This document shows, piece by piece, positions 9,155-18,624 of a DNA stretch of 64,000 bases (positions within the stretch are counted from its first letter, which is position 1; each line of letters starts with the position of its first letter). The notes beneath the pieces are model-generated. The model saw nothing but the letters and a program-made list of their open reading frames with translations. It did no database searches and was not told the origin of the DNA. The stretch lies in contig JADKEH010000044.1 of assembly GCA_016718155.1 (NCBI GenBank), positions 293,510 to 357,509 on the forward strand. Direction: 5' to 3'. Both the position numbers and the translations under genes were made by a program. Origin of the DNA: Candidatus Rhodoferax randersensis. GTDB taxonomy: Bacteria; Pseudomonadota; Gammaproteobacteria; Burkholderiales; Burkholderiaceae_C.

Positions 9155-10585
9155 GTCGCTTGTCCTGCTTGCGTAGCAAGCTCTGAATTTCGTAGCATTT
9201 CAACCAGTTTTCCCGGCACCGCGCCGATCGATCCGGCGCCCATGCACAGCAGCACATCGTTGGCGCGAACGTTGTCGACAATCGCTTGCGGCAGGTCGGC
9301 GATGTCGTCGACAAACACCGGCTCGACCTTGCCGGCAACCCGCACGGCGCGTGCCAGCGTCCGGCCATCGGCGGCGACGATCGGCGCCTCGCCGGCCGCA
9401 TAGACCTCGGCCAGCAACACCGCGTCAGCCTGGCCGATGATCTTGACGAAATCCTCGAAGCAGTCACGCGTGCGGGTGAAGCGGTGCGGCTGGAAACGCC
9501 AGCACCAGGCGCCGGTCCGGGAACGCGCCACGCGCCGCTGCCAGCGTGGCGGCCATTTCGACCGGGTGGTGGCCATAGTCGTCAATCACCGTGAACATGC
9601 CCCCATCTTTGGCTGGCAGCTCGCCGTAACTCTGGAAGCGTCGCCCGACGCCATGAAATTCAGCCAGCGCCTTGAGCACGGCGGTATCGGCCAGGTTGAG
9701 TTCGGTCGCCACGGCAATGGCGGACAGCGCGTTGAGCACGTTGTGCCGCCCCGCCAGGTTCAACACCACCTCCAGATCCGGCAGCACCACGCCATTGCGG
9801 CGCTGCACCGTGAAGTGCATCTGCGCACCCACGGCACGCACGTTGATGGCGCGCACCTGTGCCTCTTCATTGAACCCATAGCTGGTCACTGGGCAGGTGA
9901 CCTGGGGACGATGTCGCACACGGCGGCATCATCGGTGCACAGGATGGCCGTGCCGTAGAAGGGCATGCGATGCAGAAAGTCGACAAACGCGCCCTTGAGG
10001 CGGCCGAAGTCGTGACCATAGGTTTCCATGTGGTCGGCATCGATATTGGTCACCACCGCCATCACGGGCGACAGATTCAAGAAGGAGGCGTCCGACTCGT
10101 CGGCCTCGACCACGATGTAGTCGCCTTGCCCCAGGCGGGCGTTGGCGCCGACACGGTTCAGCCGCCCGCCGATGACAAAAAGTGGGGTCCAAGCCGGCCT
10201 CGGCCAGCACGCTGGCGACCAGGCTGGTGGTGGTGGTCTTGCCGTGGGTGCCGGCGATGGCGATGCCCTGCTTCAGGCGCATCAGCTCGGCCAGCATCAG
10301 GGCGCGCGGCACCACCGGAATGCGCCGCTCGCGCGCCGCCAGCACTTCCGGGTTGTCGGCCTGCACGGCGGTCGAAGTCACCACGGCATCCGCTCCGGCC
10401 ACGTGGCTGGCGGCATGGCCAACAAAGGTCTCGATTCCCAGTGCAGCGAGCCGCTTGAGGGTGGCACTGTCCGACAGGTCCGAGCCCGAGATGGTGTAGC
10501 CCAGATTGAGCAACACCTCGGCAATGCCGGACATGCCGGAGCCGCCAACCCCGACGAAGTGAATGTGGCGAATGGCGTGTTTCAT
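9151..10585 (-). CDS. murC: UDP-N-acetylmuramate--L-alanine ligase MurC (three apparent frameshifts)
   Basis: MurC adds L-alanine to UDP-MurNAc. The start at 10585 gives HIHFVGVGGSGMSGIAEVL and the ATP loop AGTHGKTTTT at 112-120. The frame then breaks three times. At 10177-10181 an A5 run (T5 on the coding strand) has one base too many, interrupting the stretch after AGLDPTF. At 9904-9907 a G4 run has one base too few, where IVPQVTCPVTSYGF should read through. At 9492-9493 one extra base interrupts [20 protein letters not shown]. With these corrected, one continuous MurC of normal length results, ending at 9151. MurC is essential, so base-calling errors are far likelier than a pseudogene. Both ends overlap neighbours by four bases. 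Confidence 0.9.
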
Positions 10586-11697
10586 GCGGTCAACTCCTCA
10601 CACGCGGCAACAATCCGTTCGGTGGCCGTGACTTTTTGAAGCGATTTGGCCCGTAAGGCGCAATCCAGAAGCGCGGACCGCTCTGTTTTTTGTAGCAATT
10701 TGGCAAGACTCATCGGACTCAGCTCCGACTGCGGCAGCAGCCAACCCGCGCCCTGATCGACCAGAAAGCGTGCGTTGTGGGTCTGGTGGTCGTCCACGGC
10801 CGAGGGCAGCGGCACCAGCACGGCCGCAGCGCCCACCGCTGCCAACTCGGTCACGGTACCCGCCCCGGCACGACAGATCACCAGGTCGGCATCGGCAAAC
10901 GCCTGTGCCGAGTGATCAATAAAAGGCGTCAAGTCGGCCAGCACGCCGGCGGCGGCGTAGTTGCCGCGTAGCTCGTCGATCTGCTTGACGCCGCTCTGGT
11001 GCAACACTTGCGGGCGCTGGTCTTTTGGAATCAGCGCCAACGCACGCGGCACGATGTCGTTGAGGGCGCGCGCACCCAGGCTACCCCCCACCACCAGCAG
11101 ACGCAGCGGCCCGCTTCGCCCGGCAAAACGCTCGGCCGGGCCAGGACGGTCCAGGAAGGCGCGGCGCAGTGGATTGCCCACCCACTGCGAACGCTTGAGC
11201 ACATCGGGGAAAGCAGTGAAGACCCGGTCTGCCATGCTGGCCAGCACCTTGTTGGCCATTCCGGCCACCGAGTTCTGCTCGTGCAACACCAGTGGCTTGC
11301 CCAGCCAGATACTCATCAGCCCGGCCGGAAAGGTGATGTAGCCGCCCAGCCCCAGCACCACATCGGGCTTGACCCGGCGCAGCACCTGCAGGCTCTGCCA
11401 GCAGGCGCGCAGCAGGCGCCACGGCAACATGGCCAGCGTGACGAAGCCCTTGCCGCGCACACCCGAAAAGTTCAAGGCCTCAAATGCAAAGCCCTGCTTG
11501 GGCACCAGTTGGATTTCCATGCTCGGGTTGGTCGGCGTGCCGGTGCCACCCAGCCAGTGCACCCGCCAGCCGCGTTCGCGCAGCGCCTGTGCCACAGCGA
11601 GGCCAGGGAAGATATGGCCACCGGTACCGCCGGCCATGATCAACGCCGTCTTACCCAAGGTCACGCTTTGCGCAGCGGTTGATGAACTCGTCGTCAT
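10582..11697 (-). CDS. murG: UDP-N-acetylglucosamine--N-acetylmuramyl-(pentapeptide) pyrophosphoryl-undecaprenol N-acetylglucosamine transferase
   Basis: MurG converts lipid I to lipid II at the inner face of the membrane. The 371-residue GT-B enzyme has the first Gly-rich loop GGTGGHIFPGLAVA (23-36), a second loop in VLGLGGYITFPAGL, and the UDP-GlcNAc-binding segment LVICRAGAGTVTELAAVG. The first 15 residues are extra relative to the conserved core. The start overlaps the ftsW stop by four bases and the end overlaps the murC start by four. The frame is intact. Confidence 0.97.
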   Translation of the reverse strand: MTTSSSTAAQSVTLGKTALIMAGGTGGHIFPGLAVAQALRERGWRVHWLGGTGTPTNPSMEIQLVPKQGFAFEALNFSGVRGKGFVTLAMLPWRLLRACWQSLQVLRRVKPDVVLGLGGYITFPAGLMSIWLGKPLVLHEQNSVAGMANKVLASMADRVFTAFPDVLKRSQWVGNPLRRAFLDRPGPAERFAGRSGPLRLLVVGGSLGARALNDIVPRALALIPKDQRPQVLHQSGVKQIDELRGNYAAAGVLADLTPFIDHSAQAFADADLVICRAGAGTVTELAAVGAAAVLVPLPSAVDDHQTHNARFLVDQGAGWLLPQSELSPMSLAKLLQKTERSALLDCALRAKSLQKVTATERIVAACEELTA

Positions 11698-12950
11698 CGC
11701 CGCCCCCCGTGCATCATCTGGCGGTTCTCAAAATCCACCCGCAACACCACTGCAATCGCGATCAAGTTGACCAGGATGGCCGAGCCGCCGTAACTCATCA
11801 AGGGCAGGGTCAGGCCCTTGGTCGGCAAGGCGCCCAGGTTCACACCCATGTTGATGAAGGCCTGAAAGCCCATCCAGATCGCCACACCCTGCGCCACCAG
11901 GCCAGCAAACACACGGTCCAGCGCAATCGCCTGGCGCCCGATGTGCATCATGCGCCGCGTCAGCCACAGGAACAGGCCGATCACGCACAGCACGCCCACC
12001 AGGCCAAACTCTTCACCAATCACCGCCAGCAGGAAGTCGGTGTGCGCCTCGGGCAACCAGTGCAATTTCTCCACACTGCCACCCAGTCCGACACCAAAAA
12101 TCTCTCCGCGCCCGATGGCAATCAGCGAGTGGGTGAGCTGGTAGCCCTTGGCCAGCGCATTCTTCTCGCTCCACGGGTCGAGGTAGGCGAAGATTCGTTC
12201 GCGCCGCCAGTCGCTCAAGGCAATCATCACGCCAAAAGCCACCACCAGCACGGTGGCAATCAGCAGGAACATGCGAACGTTGACGCCACCCAGGAACAGG
12301 ATGCCCATGGCGATCACGGCAATCACCATGAAGGCGCCCATGTCCGGTTCGGCCAGCAGCAGCAGCCCGACCACCGCCACCGCCACGCCCATCGGCCACA
12401 CGGCGCGAAAGAACCGCTCCTTGACGTCCATCTTGCGCACCATGTAGTCGGCCGCGTAGAGCAGCACGGCGAACTTGGCCAGCTCGGAAGGCTGAAAGCT
12501 CATGGGACCCAGCGAAATCCAGCGCCGCGCGCCGTTGACCACCTTGCCCACGTGCGGAATCAGCACCGCTATCAGCAGCACCAGCGACACCACGAACAGC
12601 CACGGTGCTGCCGTCTCCCAGGTCGCCAGTGGAACCTGAAAGGCCAGCAGGGCGGCGACAAAGGCAATCGCCACCCACATCACATGGCGAATCAGGAAGT
12701 AGGTGGGGGTGTACTTGGCAAAGCGCGGATTGTCCGGCATCGCAATCGACGCCGAATACACCATCACCAGCCCCCAGGCCAACAGGGCCACGGTGACCCA
12801 GACCAGCGGCTGATCGAAGCCCGTCACGCGAGACGTCGCCACCTTGGCGCCCAGACTGCGGGTGGCGCCCAGGCGTATCGGCAGGCCGTCGGCCGCCGGC
12901 TGCATCAGGCCCGAGAACCAGGCCATCATGCGCTGGGTCAGGCTGCTCAC
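11694..12950 (-). CDS. ftsW: peptidoglycan glycosyltransferase FtsW
   Basis: FtsW is the SEDS-family polytopic membrane glycosyltransferase of the septum. The protein has about ten hydrophobic helices; SEDS hallmarks include GARRWISLGPMSFQPSEL, the AEPDMGAFMV region with its conserved Asp, and GLTLPLMSYGGSA near the C-terminus. The listed start is a GTG at 12950 that overlaps the murD stop as GTGA, like the other four-base overlaps in this operon, giving 418 residues. An in-frame ATG at 12965 would add five residues and overlap murD by 19 bases. The choice rests on context. Confidence 0.94.
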   Translation of the reverse strand: MSSLTQRMMAWFSGLMQPAADGLPIRLGATRSLGAKVATSRVTGFDQPLVWVTVALLAWGLVMVYSASIAMPDNPRFAKYTPTYFLIRHVMWVAIAFVAALLAFQVPLATWETAAPWLFVVSLVLLIAVLIPHVGKVVNGARRWISLGPMSFQPSELAKFAVLLYAADYMVRKMDVKERFFRAVWPMGVAVAVVGLLLLAEPDMGAFMVIAVIAMGILFLGGVNVRMFLLIATVLVVAFGVMIALSDWRRERIFAYLDPWSEKNALAKGYQLTHSLIAIGRGEIFGVGLGGSVEKLHWLPEAHTDFLLAVIGEEFGLVGVLCVIGLFLWLTRRMMHIGRQAIALDRVFAGLVAQGVAIWMGFQAFINMGVNLGALPTKGLTLPLMSYGGSAILVNLIAIAVVLRVDFENRQMMHGGRR

Positions 12951-14467
12951 GCGGCGCCCTCCCATTGCACACCGGCCGCGTTGGCCAGCTCGGCCACGGC
13001 GTCACGAAAGGCGTGCGCGCGGTGTTCATAGTTGTCAAACATGTCGAAGCTGGCGCACGCCGGTGACATCAACACGGCGTCACCGGCGTGCGCCACACGG
13101 TTGGCCTGGGCCACCGCATCGGCCATGCTGGCCGCGTCCAACAACGGCACGCCACACGCAGCCAACACGGCCCGGATTTGCGGCGCGTCACGGCCGATCA
13201 ACACCACCGCGCGGGCGTGCCGCGACACTGGCGCGGCAAGCGGCGAGAAGTCCTGCCCCTTGCCGTCACCCCCGAGGATAGCCACCACCTTGCGCTCGGC
13301 GCCCAATCCGTTCAGCGCCGCCACGGTGGCGCCCACGTTGGTGCCCTTGCTGTCGTCAAAAAACTCAACCTCATTGAGCGAACCAATCGACTCAACCCGA
13401 TGCGGCTCGCCCCGGTACTCGCGCAAGCCATACAGCACCGGGCCCAAGGCGCAGCCCGCCGCGCCGCACAGCGCCAGCGCCGCCAGCGCGTTGACGGCGT
13501 TGTGGCGGCCACGGATGCGCAAGGCATCGGCCGGCATCAGGCGCTGGAAGTGCAGTTCCTCTTCCTGATCGCGCTTCTTCTTCAACGTCTCGTCGGCCTC
13601 CAACGCGCGCACCAGCCAGGCCATGCCATTGACCTGCTCGATGCCAAAATCACCTGGGCGCTGCGGCATGTCGGCGCCAAAGGTGACATGCTGGCGCACC
13701 ATCGGACGCTGCAGCTTGACGCGCACGGGCTCTGGCAACATGCCCATCACCACCGGGTCCTCGCGGTTGAGCACCATCAGGGTCTGCTTGCCGAAGATGC
13801 GGGCCTTGGCGCTGGCATACGAGGCCATGTCGCCATGCCAGTCCAGGTGGTCCTGCGTCACGTTCAACACGGTGGCGGCGAGTGGCTCGAAACCTTCGAC
13901 CCCGTCCAATTGAAAGCTCGACAGCTCAATCACCCACACCTCGGGCAGGCTGTCCTGGTCAAGACGCTGCGTCAACGTGTCGAGCAGCGTCGGGCCGATG
14001 TTGCCCGCGACCGCCACCGACTTGCCACTGCGCTCGACCAGTTGCCCGGTCAGCGAGGTGACAGTGGTCTTGCCATTGGTGCCGGTCACCGCCAACACAG
14101 CGGGCGCGTAGGCGCGCTGGGCCTTGAGCGCCGCAAGCGCCTGGGCGAAAAGATCCAACTCGCCGGCCATGCGCAGGCCCCGCTGGGCTGCCGCGGCCTG
14201 CAGCGGCGCCACGGAGTCGGGTGACAGACCGGGACTCTTGAACAGCGCCTGATAGTCCAATCCCTCCAGCAGCGCGGCGTCAAGCGCCCCACTGACAAAG
14301 CGCGCGGTGGGCACTTCGCTTTGCAGTGCCGGCAATTGCGGCGGCGTGCTGCGCGTGTCGGCCACCGTCACCAGCGCGCCGTTGCGAGCGCACCAACGCG
14401 CCATCGCCAGGCCCGATGCGCCCAGGCCCAGAATCAACACGTGTTGGTTTTCGAACAGTGGCTGCAC
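12947..14467 (-). CDS. murD: UDP-N-acetylmuramoyl-L-alanine--D-glutamate ligase
   Basis: MurD adds D-glutamate to the muramyl precursor. The start is a GTG at 14467, two bases after the mraY stop and preceded by a GAGG element, giving VQPLFENQHVLILGLGASGL and 506 residues. The ATP loop TGTNGKTT is at 128-135; ELSSFQLDGVEGF and NVTQDHLDWHG follow, and a C-terminal domain contains FFDDSKGTNVGAT and LGGDGKGQDF. A short extra Lys/Glu-rich segment (LKKKRDQEEELHF, about residue 320) sits in the central domain. A continuous frame with mraY is only apparent, because mraY carries an indel. Confidence 0.95.
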   Translation of the reverse strand: MQPLFENQHVLILGLGASGLAMARWCARNGALVTVADTRSTPPQLPALQSEVPTARFVSGALDAALLEGLDYQALFKSPGLSPDSVAPLQAAAAQRGLRMAGELDLFAQALAALKAQRAYAPAVLAVTGTNGKTTVTSLTGQLVERSGKSVAVAGNIGPTLLDTLTQRLDQDSLPEVWVIELSSFQLDGVEGFEPLAATVLNVTQDHLDWHGDMASYASAKARIFGKQTLMVLNREDPVVMGMLPEPVRVKLQRPMVRQHVTFGADMPQRPGDFGIEQVNGMAWLVRALEADETLKKKRDQEEELHFQRLMPADALRIRGRHNAVNALAALALCGAAGCALGPVLYGLREYRGEPHRVESIGSLNEVEFFDDSKGTNVGATVAALNGLGAERKVVAILGGDGKGQDFSPLAAPVSRHARAVVLIGRDAPQIRAVLAACGVPLLDAASMADAVAQANRVAHAGDAVLMSPACASFDMFDNYEHRAHAFRDAVAELANAAGVQWEGAA

Positions 14468-14469
14468 GG

Positions 14470-15649
14470 CTACCTCAACTTGAGCGTGGACAGGCCAACC
14501 AGGCACAGCAGCATGGTGATGATCCAGAAGCGAACCACCACCTGCGTCTCCTGCCAGCCGCTCTTTCTCGAAATGGTGGTGCAGCGGCGCCATCTTGAAC
14601 AGCCGCTGGCCCTGCCCATACTTGCGCTTGGTGTACTTGAAGTAAGTCACCTGCAGCATCACCGACAAGGCCTCGACCACGAAGATGCCACCCATGATGG
14701 CCAGCACGATCTCCTGGCGCACGATCACGGCAATGGTGCCCAGGGCGCCGCCCAGGGCCAGGGCGCCCACATCGCCCATGAAGACCTGTGCCGGATGGGT
14801 GTTGAACCACAGAAATGCAAGTCCCGCGCCGGCCATCGCCGAACAGAAAATCAGCAGTTCGCCCGAACCCGGAATGTGCGGGAAGAACAGGTACTTGGAA
14901 AACACCGCGCTGCCGGTGACGTAAGCGAACACGCCGAGCGAGGAGCCCACCATCACCACCGGCATGATCGCCAGGCCGTCGAGCCCATCGGTCAAGTTGA
15001 CCGCATTGCTGGAGCCCACGATGACCAGGTAGGTCAGGATCACAAAGCCGAACACGCCCAGTGGATAGCTAACCTCCTTGAAGAAGGGCAGCAACAAGCC
15101 GGCCTTGGGCGGCAAGTTGACATCGAAACCGGACTGAACCCACTTGAAGAACAGCTCCAGCACGCGCAGATTGGAGCTCTCCGAGATGCTGAACACCAGG
15201 TACAACGCGGCCACCAGGCCGATCACCGACTGCCAGAAGTACTTCTCGCGCGAACGCATGCCTTCCGGGTCCTTGTTGACCACCTTGCGCCAGTCGTCCA
15301 CCCAGCCGATGGCGCCAAAGCCGAGCGTGACCAGCAGCACGATCCAGACAAAGCGATTGGTCAGATCGAACCACAGCAGGGTCGACACCGCGATGCACAG
15401 CAGAATCAGCACACCGCCCATGGTGGGCGTGCCGCTCTTGCTGAGGTGACTCTGCATGGCGTAGCCCCGGATCGGCTGACCAATCTTCAGCGCAGTGAGT
15501 CTGCGGATCACGAACGGACCGGCCGCCAAGCCCATCAGCAGGGCCGTCAACGCCGCCATCACGGCGCGAAAGGTCAGGTACTGGAACACCCGAAAGAAGC
15601 CAAATTCTGGCGACAAGGACTGTAGCCATTGAGCCAGACTCAAGAGCAT
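14470..15649 (-). CDS. mraY: phospho-N-acetylmuramoyl-pentapeptide-transferase MraY (one apparent frameshift)
   Basis: MraY makes lipid I by transferring phospho-MurNAc-pentapeptide to undecaprenyl phosphate. The ATG at 15649 gives MLLSLAQWLQSLSPEFGFF, and the protein has about ten membrane helices. The Asp-rich motifs (GWVDDWRKV and NLTDGLDGLA) and the His motif MAPLHHHFEK are present. Just after HHHFEK an extra base at about 14563 shifts the frame. Without it the sequence continues SGWQETQVVVRFWIITMLLC and stops with LKLR at 14470-14472, the normal MraY end. As sequenced, the frame runs on into murD. An indel error is the simplest reading since the gene is essential. Confidence 0.92.
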
Positions 15650-15668
15650 GGCGGCCTCTGGAGACGTC

Positions 15669-17090
15669 TCAAGCCGCATGGATTTCTTCCTTCTCGCGTG
15701 GCAGAGCCGTGGTGATGGCCTGCACCACCCGCTCCATCTTCATGAACCTCGACCCCTTGACCAGCACGCTGCCCAGTTGCGGCAGGGTCGCCAGCACGGC
15801 CGCGTTGAGCGCCTGCACATCGGCAAAGTGGCGCCCACCGGGAAACTGATCACTGGCCGCGGCCGAAGCCTCGCCCAGCGTCATCAACCGGTCGATGCCC
15901 AGCGCGTGCGCCTCGCGCCCGGCCTGCGCATGGAAGGCCGGGCCCTGGTCGCCCACCTCACCCATGTCACCGAGCACCAGCAGGCGCGGGCCGGGCAGGC
16001 TGGCCAGCACTGCCACGGCGGCGCGCACCGAATCCGGGTTGGCGTTGTAGGTGTCGTCCACCACCGTCAGCGCCTGCCCGTCGCGCCTCAGCGCGATGGC
16101 GCGCGAACGCCCCTTGACCGGCTCGAACGCAGCCAGACCAGCGGCAATCGCGCTCAGTGGCACACCTGCGGCCAGGGCGCAGCAGGCAGCAGCCAGCGAA
16201 TTCTTGACGTTGTGCAGGCCGGCAATGTGCAGTGGGTACGTCAGGGCACCAACAGGCGTCTGCGCCGCTACCTGCCACTGGTCGCCCAACCACACGGCGC
16301 TATTGCAATAGACATCGGGCGAACCTTGCGCCTGATCCAGCGCGAAGCACAGCGTGGCACGCTGCGCCGCCAAGGCCTGCCACAGCGGCGTGAACGCGTC
16401 GTCCTGCGGAAACACGGCCACACCGTTGCCCGGCAGGGCATCAATGACGCTGCCGTTTTCCAGCGCCACGGCCTCAACCGTGGCCATGAACTCCAGATGC
16501 TCGCGCTGCGCGTTGTTGACCAGCGCCACCGTCGGCTGGGCGATGGCCGCCAGCGTGGCGATCTCGCCGACATGGTTCATGCCCAGTTCAACCACTGCCA
16601 CCTGATGCGCCGCGCGCAGGCGCAGCAGCGTCAGCGGCACACCAATGTCGTTGTTGAAATTGCCCTGCGTCGCCAGATTGGCCTCGGGCTTGAACGCTTG
16701 CAGGATCGCCGCAATCATCTGCGTCACGGTGGTCTTGCCGTTGCTGCCGGTCACCGCGATCAGCGGCAACTTGAACTGGGCGCGCCAAGCCGTGGCCAGT
16801 TGCGCCAACGCCCGCTTGGCGTCGGGCACCAGCACACCGGGCAGATCGGCCGCCTCCAGCCTGGCTTGTGCATCGCCCTGGCACAGCGCCGCCACGGCAC
16901 CCTTGGATCGGGCCTCGGCCAGAAAATCGTTGCCGTCAAAGCGCTCGCCACGCAGCGCCACAAACAGATCGCCAGCTTGCAGGGTGCGCGTATCAGTATG
17001 CACGCGGGCAAACGCCACCGCGCCGTCCCCCACCAGCCTCGCCTCGGTCAGCCACGGCAACATGCCCGACAGCGTCATCGAGTCACTCAT
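15669..17090 (-). CDS. murF: UDP-N-acetylmuramoyl-tripeptide--D-alanyl-D-alanine ligase
   Basis: MurF adds the D-Ala-D-Ala dipeptide to complete the UDP-MurNAc-pentapeptide. The 473-residue protein has an N-terminal uridine-binding domain with HTDTRTLQAGDLFVAL, the ATP loop TGSNGKTT at 114-121, NFNNDIGVPLTLL, ELGMNHVGEI, and the C-terminal VVDDTYNANPDSVRAAV. The ATG at 17090 overlaps murE by eight bases. mraY begins 19 bp after the stop. No break in frame. Confidence 0.97.
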   Translation of the reverse strand: MSDSMTLSGMLPWLTEARLVGDGAVAFARVHTDTRTLQAGDLFVALRGERFDGNDFLAEARSKGAVAALCQGDAQARLEAADLPGVLVPDAKRALAQLATAWRAQFKLPLIAVTGSNGKTTVTQMIAAILQAFKPEANLATQGNFNNDIGVPLTLLRLRAAHQVAVVELGMNHVGEIATLAAIAQPTVALVNNAQREHLEFMATVEAVALENGSVIDALPGNGVAVFPQDDAFTPLWQALAAQRATLCFALDQAQGSPDVYCNSAVWLGDQWQVAAQTPVGALTYPLHIAGLHNVKNSLAAACCALAAGVPLSAIAAGLAAFEPVKGRSRAIALRRDGQALTVVDDTYNANPDSVRAAVAVLASLPGPRLLVLGDMGEVGDQGPAFHAQAGREAHALGIDRLMTLGEASAAASDQFPGGRHFADVQALNAAVLATLPQLGSVLVKGSRFMKMERVVQAITTALPREKEEIHAA

Positions 17091-18624
17091 GACAAGACTC
17101 CCTGCGGGCCGCAGGCGGCTGCCAGACCATCAACGCCTGGCGCACCTGTTGCACATCGGAAAAGGGCTGCCTCTGGCCAGCAACTTCCTGGTAGTCCTCG
17201 TGGCCCTTACCTGCCACCAGCACCACGTCCCGGGACTCGGCCTGCGCGACGGTTTGAGCAATGGCCAAGGCGCGGTCGGATTGCACCGTGGCTGAGCCGT
17301 CATGCGTGACACCCAGCAAAATCTGGCTGATGATGGCCTCCGGCCGCTCACGGCGCGGGTTGTCGCTGGTCACCACGATGCGGTCGGCATGGCGGGCCGC
17401 GACCGCACCCATCAGTGGCCGCTTGATCGGGTCGCGGTCACCGCCGCAACCAAACACGCACCAGAGCCGGCCACCGCGTTGCTGGGCCAGGCTGTGCAGC
17501 GTCGTCAGCGCCTTGTCCAGCGCATCGGGCGTGTGGGCGTAGTCCACCACACCCAATGGCTGGTCTGGCGCGCCAAGACACTCCATGCGGCCGGGTACCG
17601 GGGTCAACAAATGGCAGGCCTGCACCGCCGCTGCCAGCGGCACCCCCAGCGCGCGCATGCCACCCAGCACACCGAGCACATTGGACACGTTGTAGTGCCC
17701 AATCAGGCCGGTCTCCAGAAGATGATTGTCCGCGCCCTCGTGTACCTCAAACGCCAGGCCACGACCGGTATAGCGGATGTTGTCGGCGCGCAGGCGCGCC
17801 GGACCACGGCAGGCAACCGTCCACAAGTCGAGGGCGCCACCCTGCAAGGAGGCGGCCAGTGTCTCACCGTGACCATCGTCAACGTTGACAACTGCCGCGC
17901 GCAGACCCGGCCAGGCAAACAGTCTGAGTTTGGCCTGCCAATAGGCCTGCATGTCACCGTGGTAGTCCAGGTGGTCCTGGGTCAGGTTGGTCAACAGCGC
18001 GGTGTGAATCCGCGTGCCGTCCAGCCGGTGCTCGACGATGCCGATCGAGGAGGCCTCGATGGCGCAGGCGGAAAAGCCGGCATCGGCAAAGCGGCGAAAA
18101 CTCTGCTGCAGCAAAACCGGGTCGGGCGTGGTCAGACCGGTCGACACCACCGCCAGCGCGTCGTCGGCGCCGCAGCCCGGCAAGGGCGGAACGCCCACAC
18201 CCAGGGTGCCGACCACCGCGCAACGCTGTGTCAGCGGCGCGGGCAAGGTGCTCAGGGCCTGCGCCAGCCACCAACTGGTGGAGGTCTTGCCGTTGGTGCC
18301 GGTCACCGCCAGCACGCGCAAGGCCTGCGAGGGATCTCCATAGTAGGCCGCCGCAATCGGCCCGGACGCGGCCTTGAGCGCGGCATAGCTGGCGATGGCC
18401 GCATCGTCGAGGCCAAAGTCTTCGACACCGTCGCGCTCGACCAGACAAGCCACCGCACCACGGCGCAGGGCGTCGGCGACGTGCGCCCTGCCATCCGTCG
18501 CGGCGCCAGGCCAGGCGATGAAGGCATCGCCGGCCTGCACCTGGCGGCTGTCGGTACGCAGGGTGCCGTGCACGCGCGCACCGAGCCACGCCACCGCCTC
18601 CTGAGGACTGTGCAGGGTGAGCAT
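17083..18624 (-). CDS. murE: UDP-N-acetylmuramoyl-L-alanyl-D-glutamate--2,6-diaminopimelate ligase
   Basis: MurE adds the third stem-peptide residue. The 513-residue protein has the ATP loop TGTNGKTS at 108-115, the substrate region STGLTTPDPV, and DNPR at 421-424. DNPR is the motif that selects meso-diaminopimelate rather than lysine, so this organism should have Gram-negative-type A1-gamma peptidoglycan. That agrees with dapF being present near 33 kb. The start codon shares one base with the ftsI stop (TGATG), and the end overlaps murF by eight bases. Confidence 0.97.
   Translation of the reverse strand: MLTLHSPQEAVAWLGARVHGTLRTDSRQVQAGDAFIAWPGAATDGRAHVADALRRGAVACLVERDGVEDFGLDDAAIASYAALKAASGPIAAAYYGDPSQALRVLAVTGTNGKTSTSWWLAQALSTLPAPLTQRCAVVGTLGVGVPPLPGCGADDALAVVSTGLTTPDPVLLQQSFRRFADAGFSACAIEASSIGIVEHRLDGTRIHTALLTNLTQDHLDYHGDMQAYWQAKLRLFAWPGLRAAVVNVDDGHGETLAASLQGGALDLWTVACRGPARLRADNIRYTGRGLAFEVHEGADNHLLETGLIGHYNVSNVLGVLGGMRALGVPLAAAVQACHLLTPVPGRMECLGAPDQPLGVVDYAHTPDALDKALTTLHSLAQQRGGRLWCVFGCGGDRDPIKRPLMGAVAARHADRIVVTSDNPRRERPEAIISQILLGVTHDGSATVQSDRALAIAQTVAQAESRDVVLVAGKGHEDYQEVAGQRQPFSDVQQVRQALMVWQPPAARRESCHE

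Noticed and set aside
12947..15679. A natural bifunctional MraY-MurD protein
   Set aside because: The true MraY C-terminus and stop exist one frame over, and the link sequence is the mistranslation of that segment.
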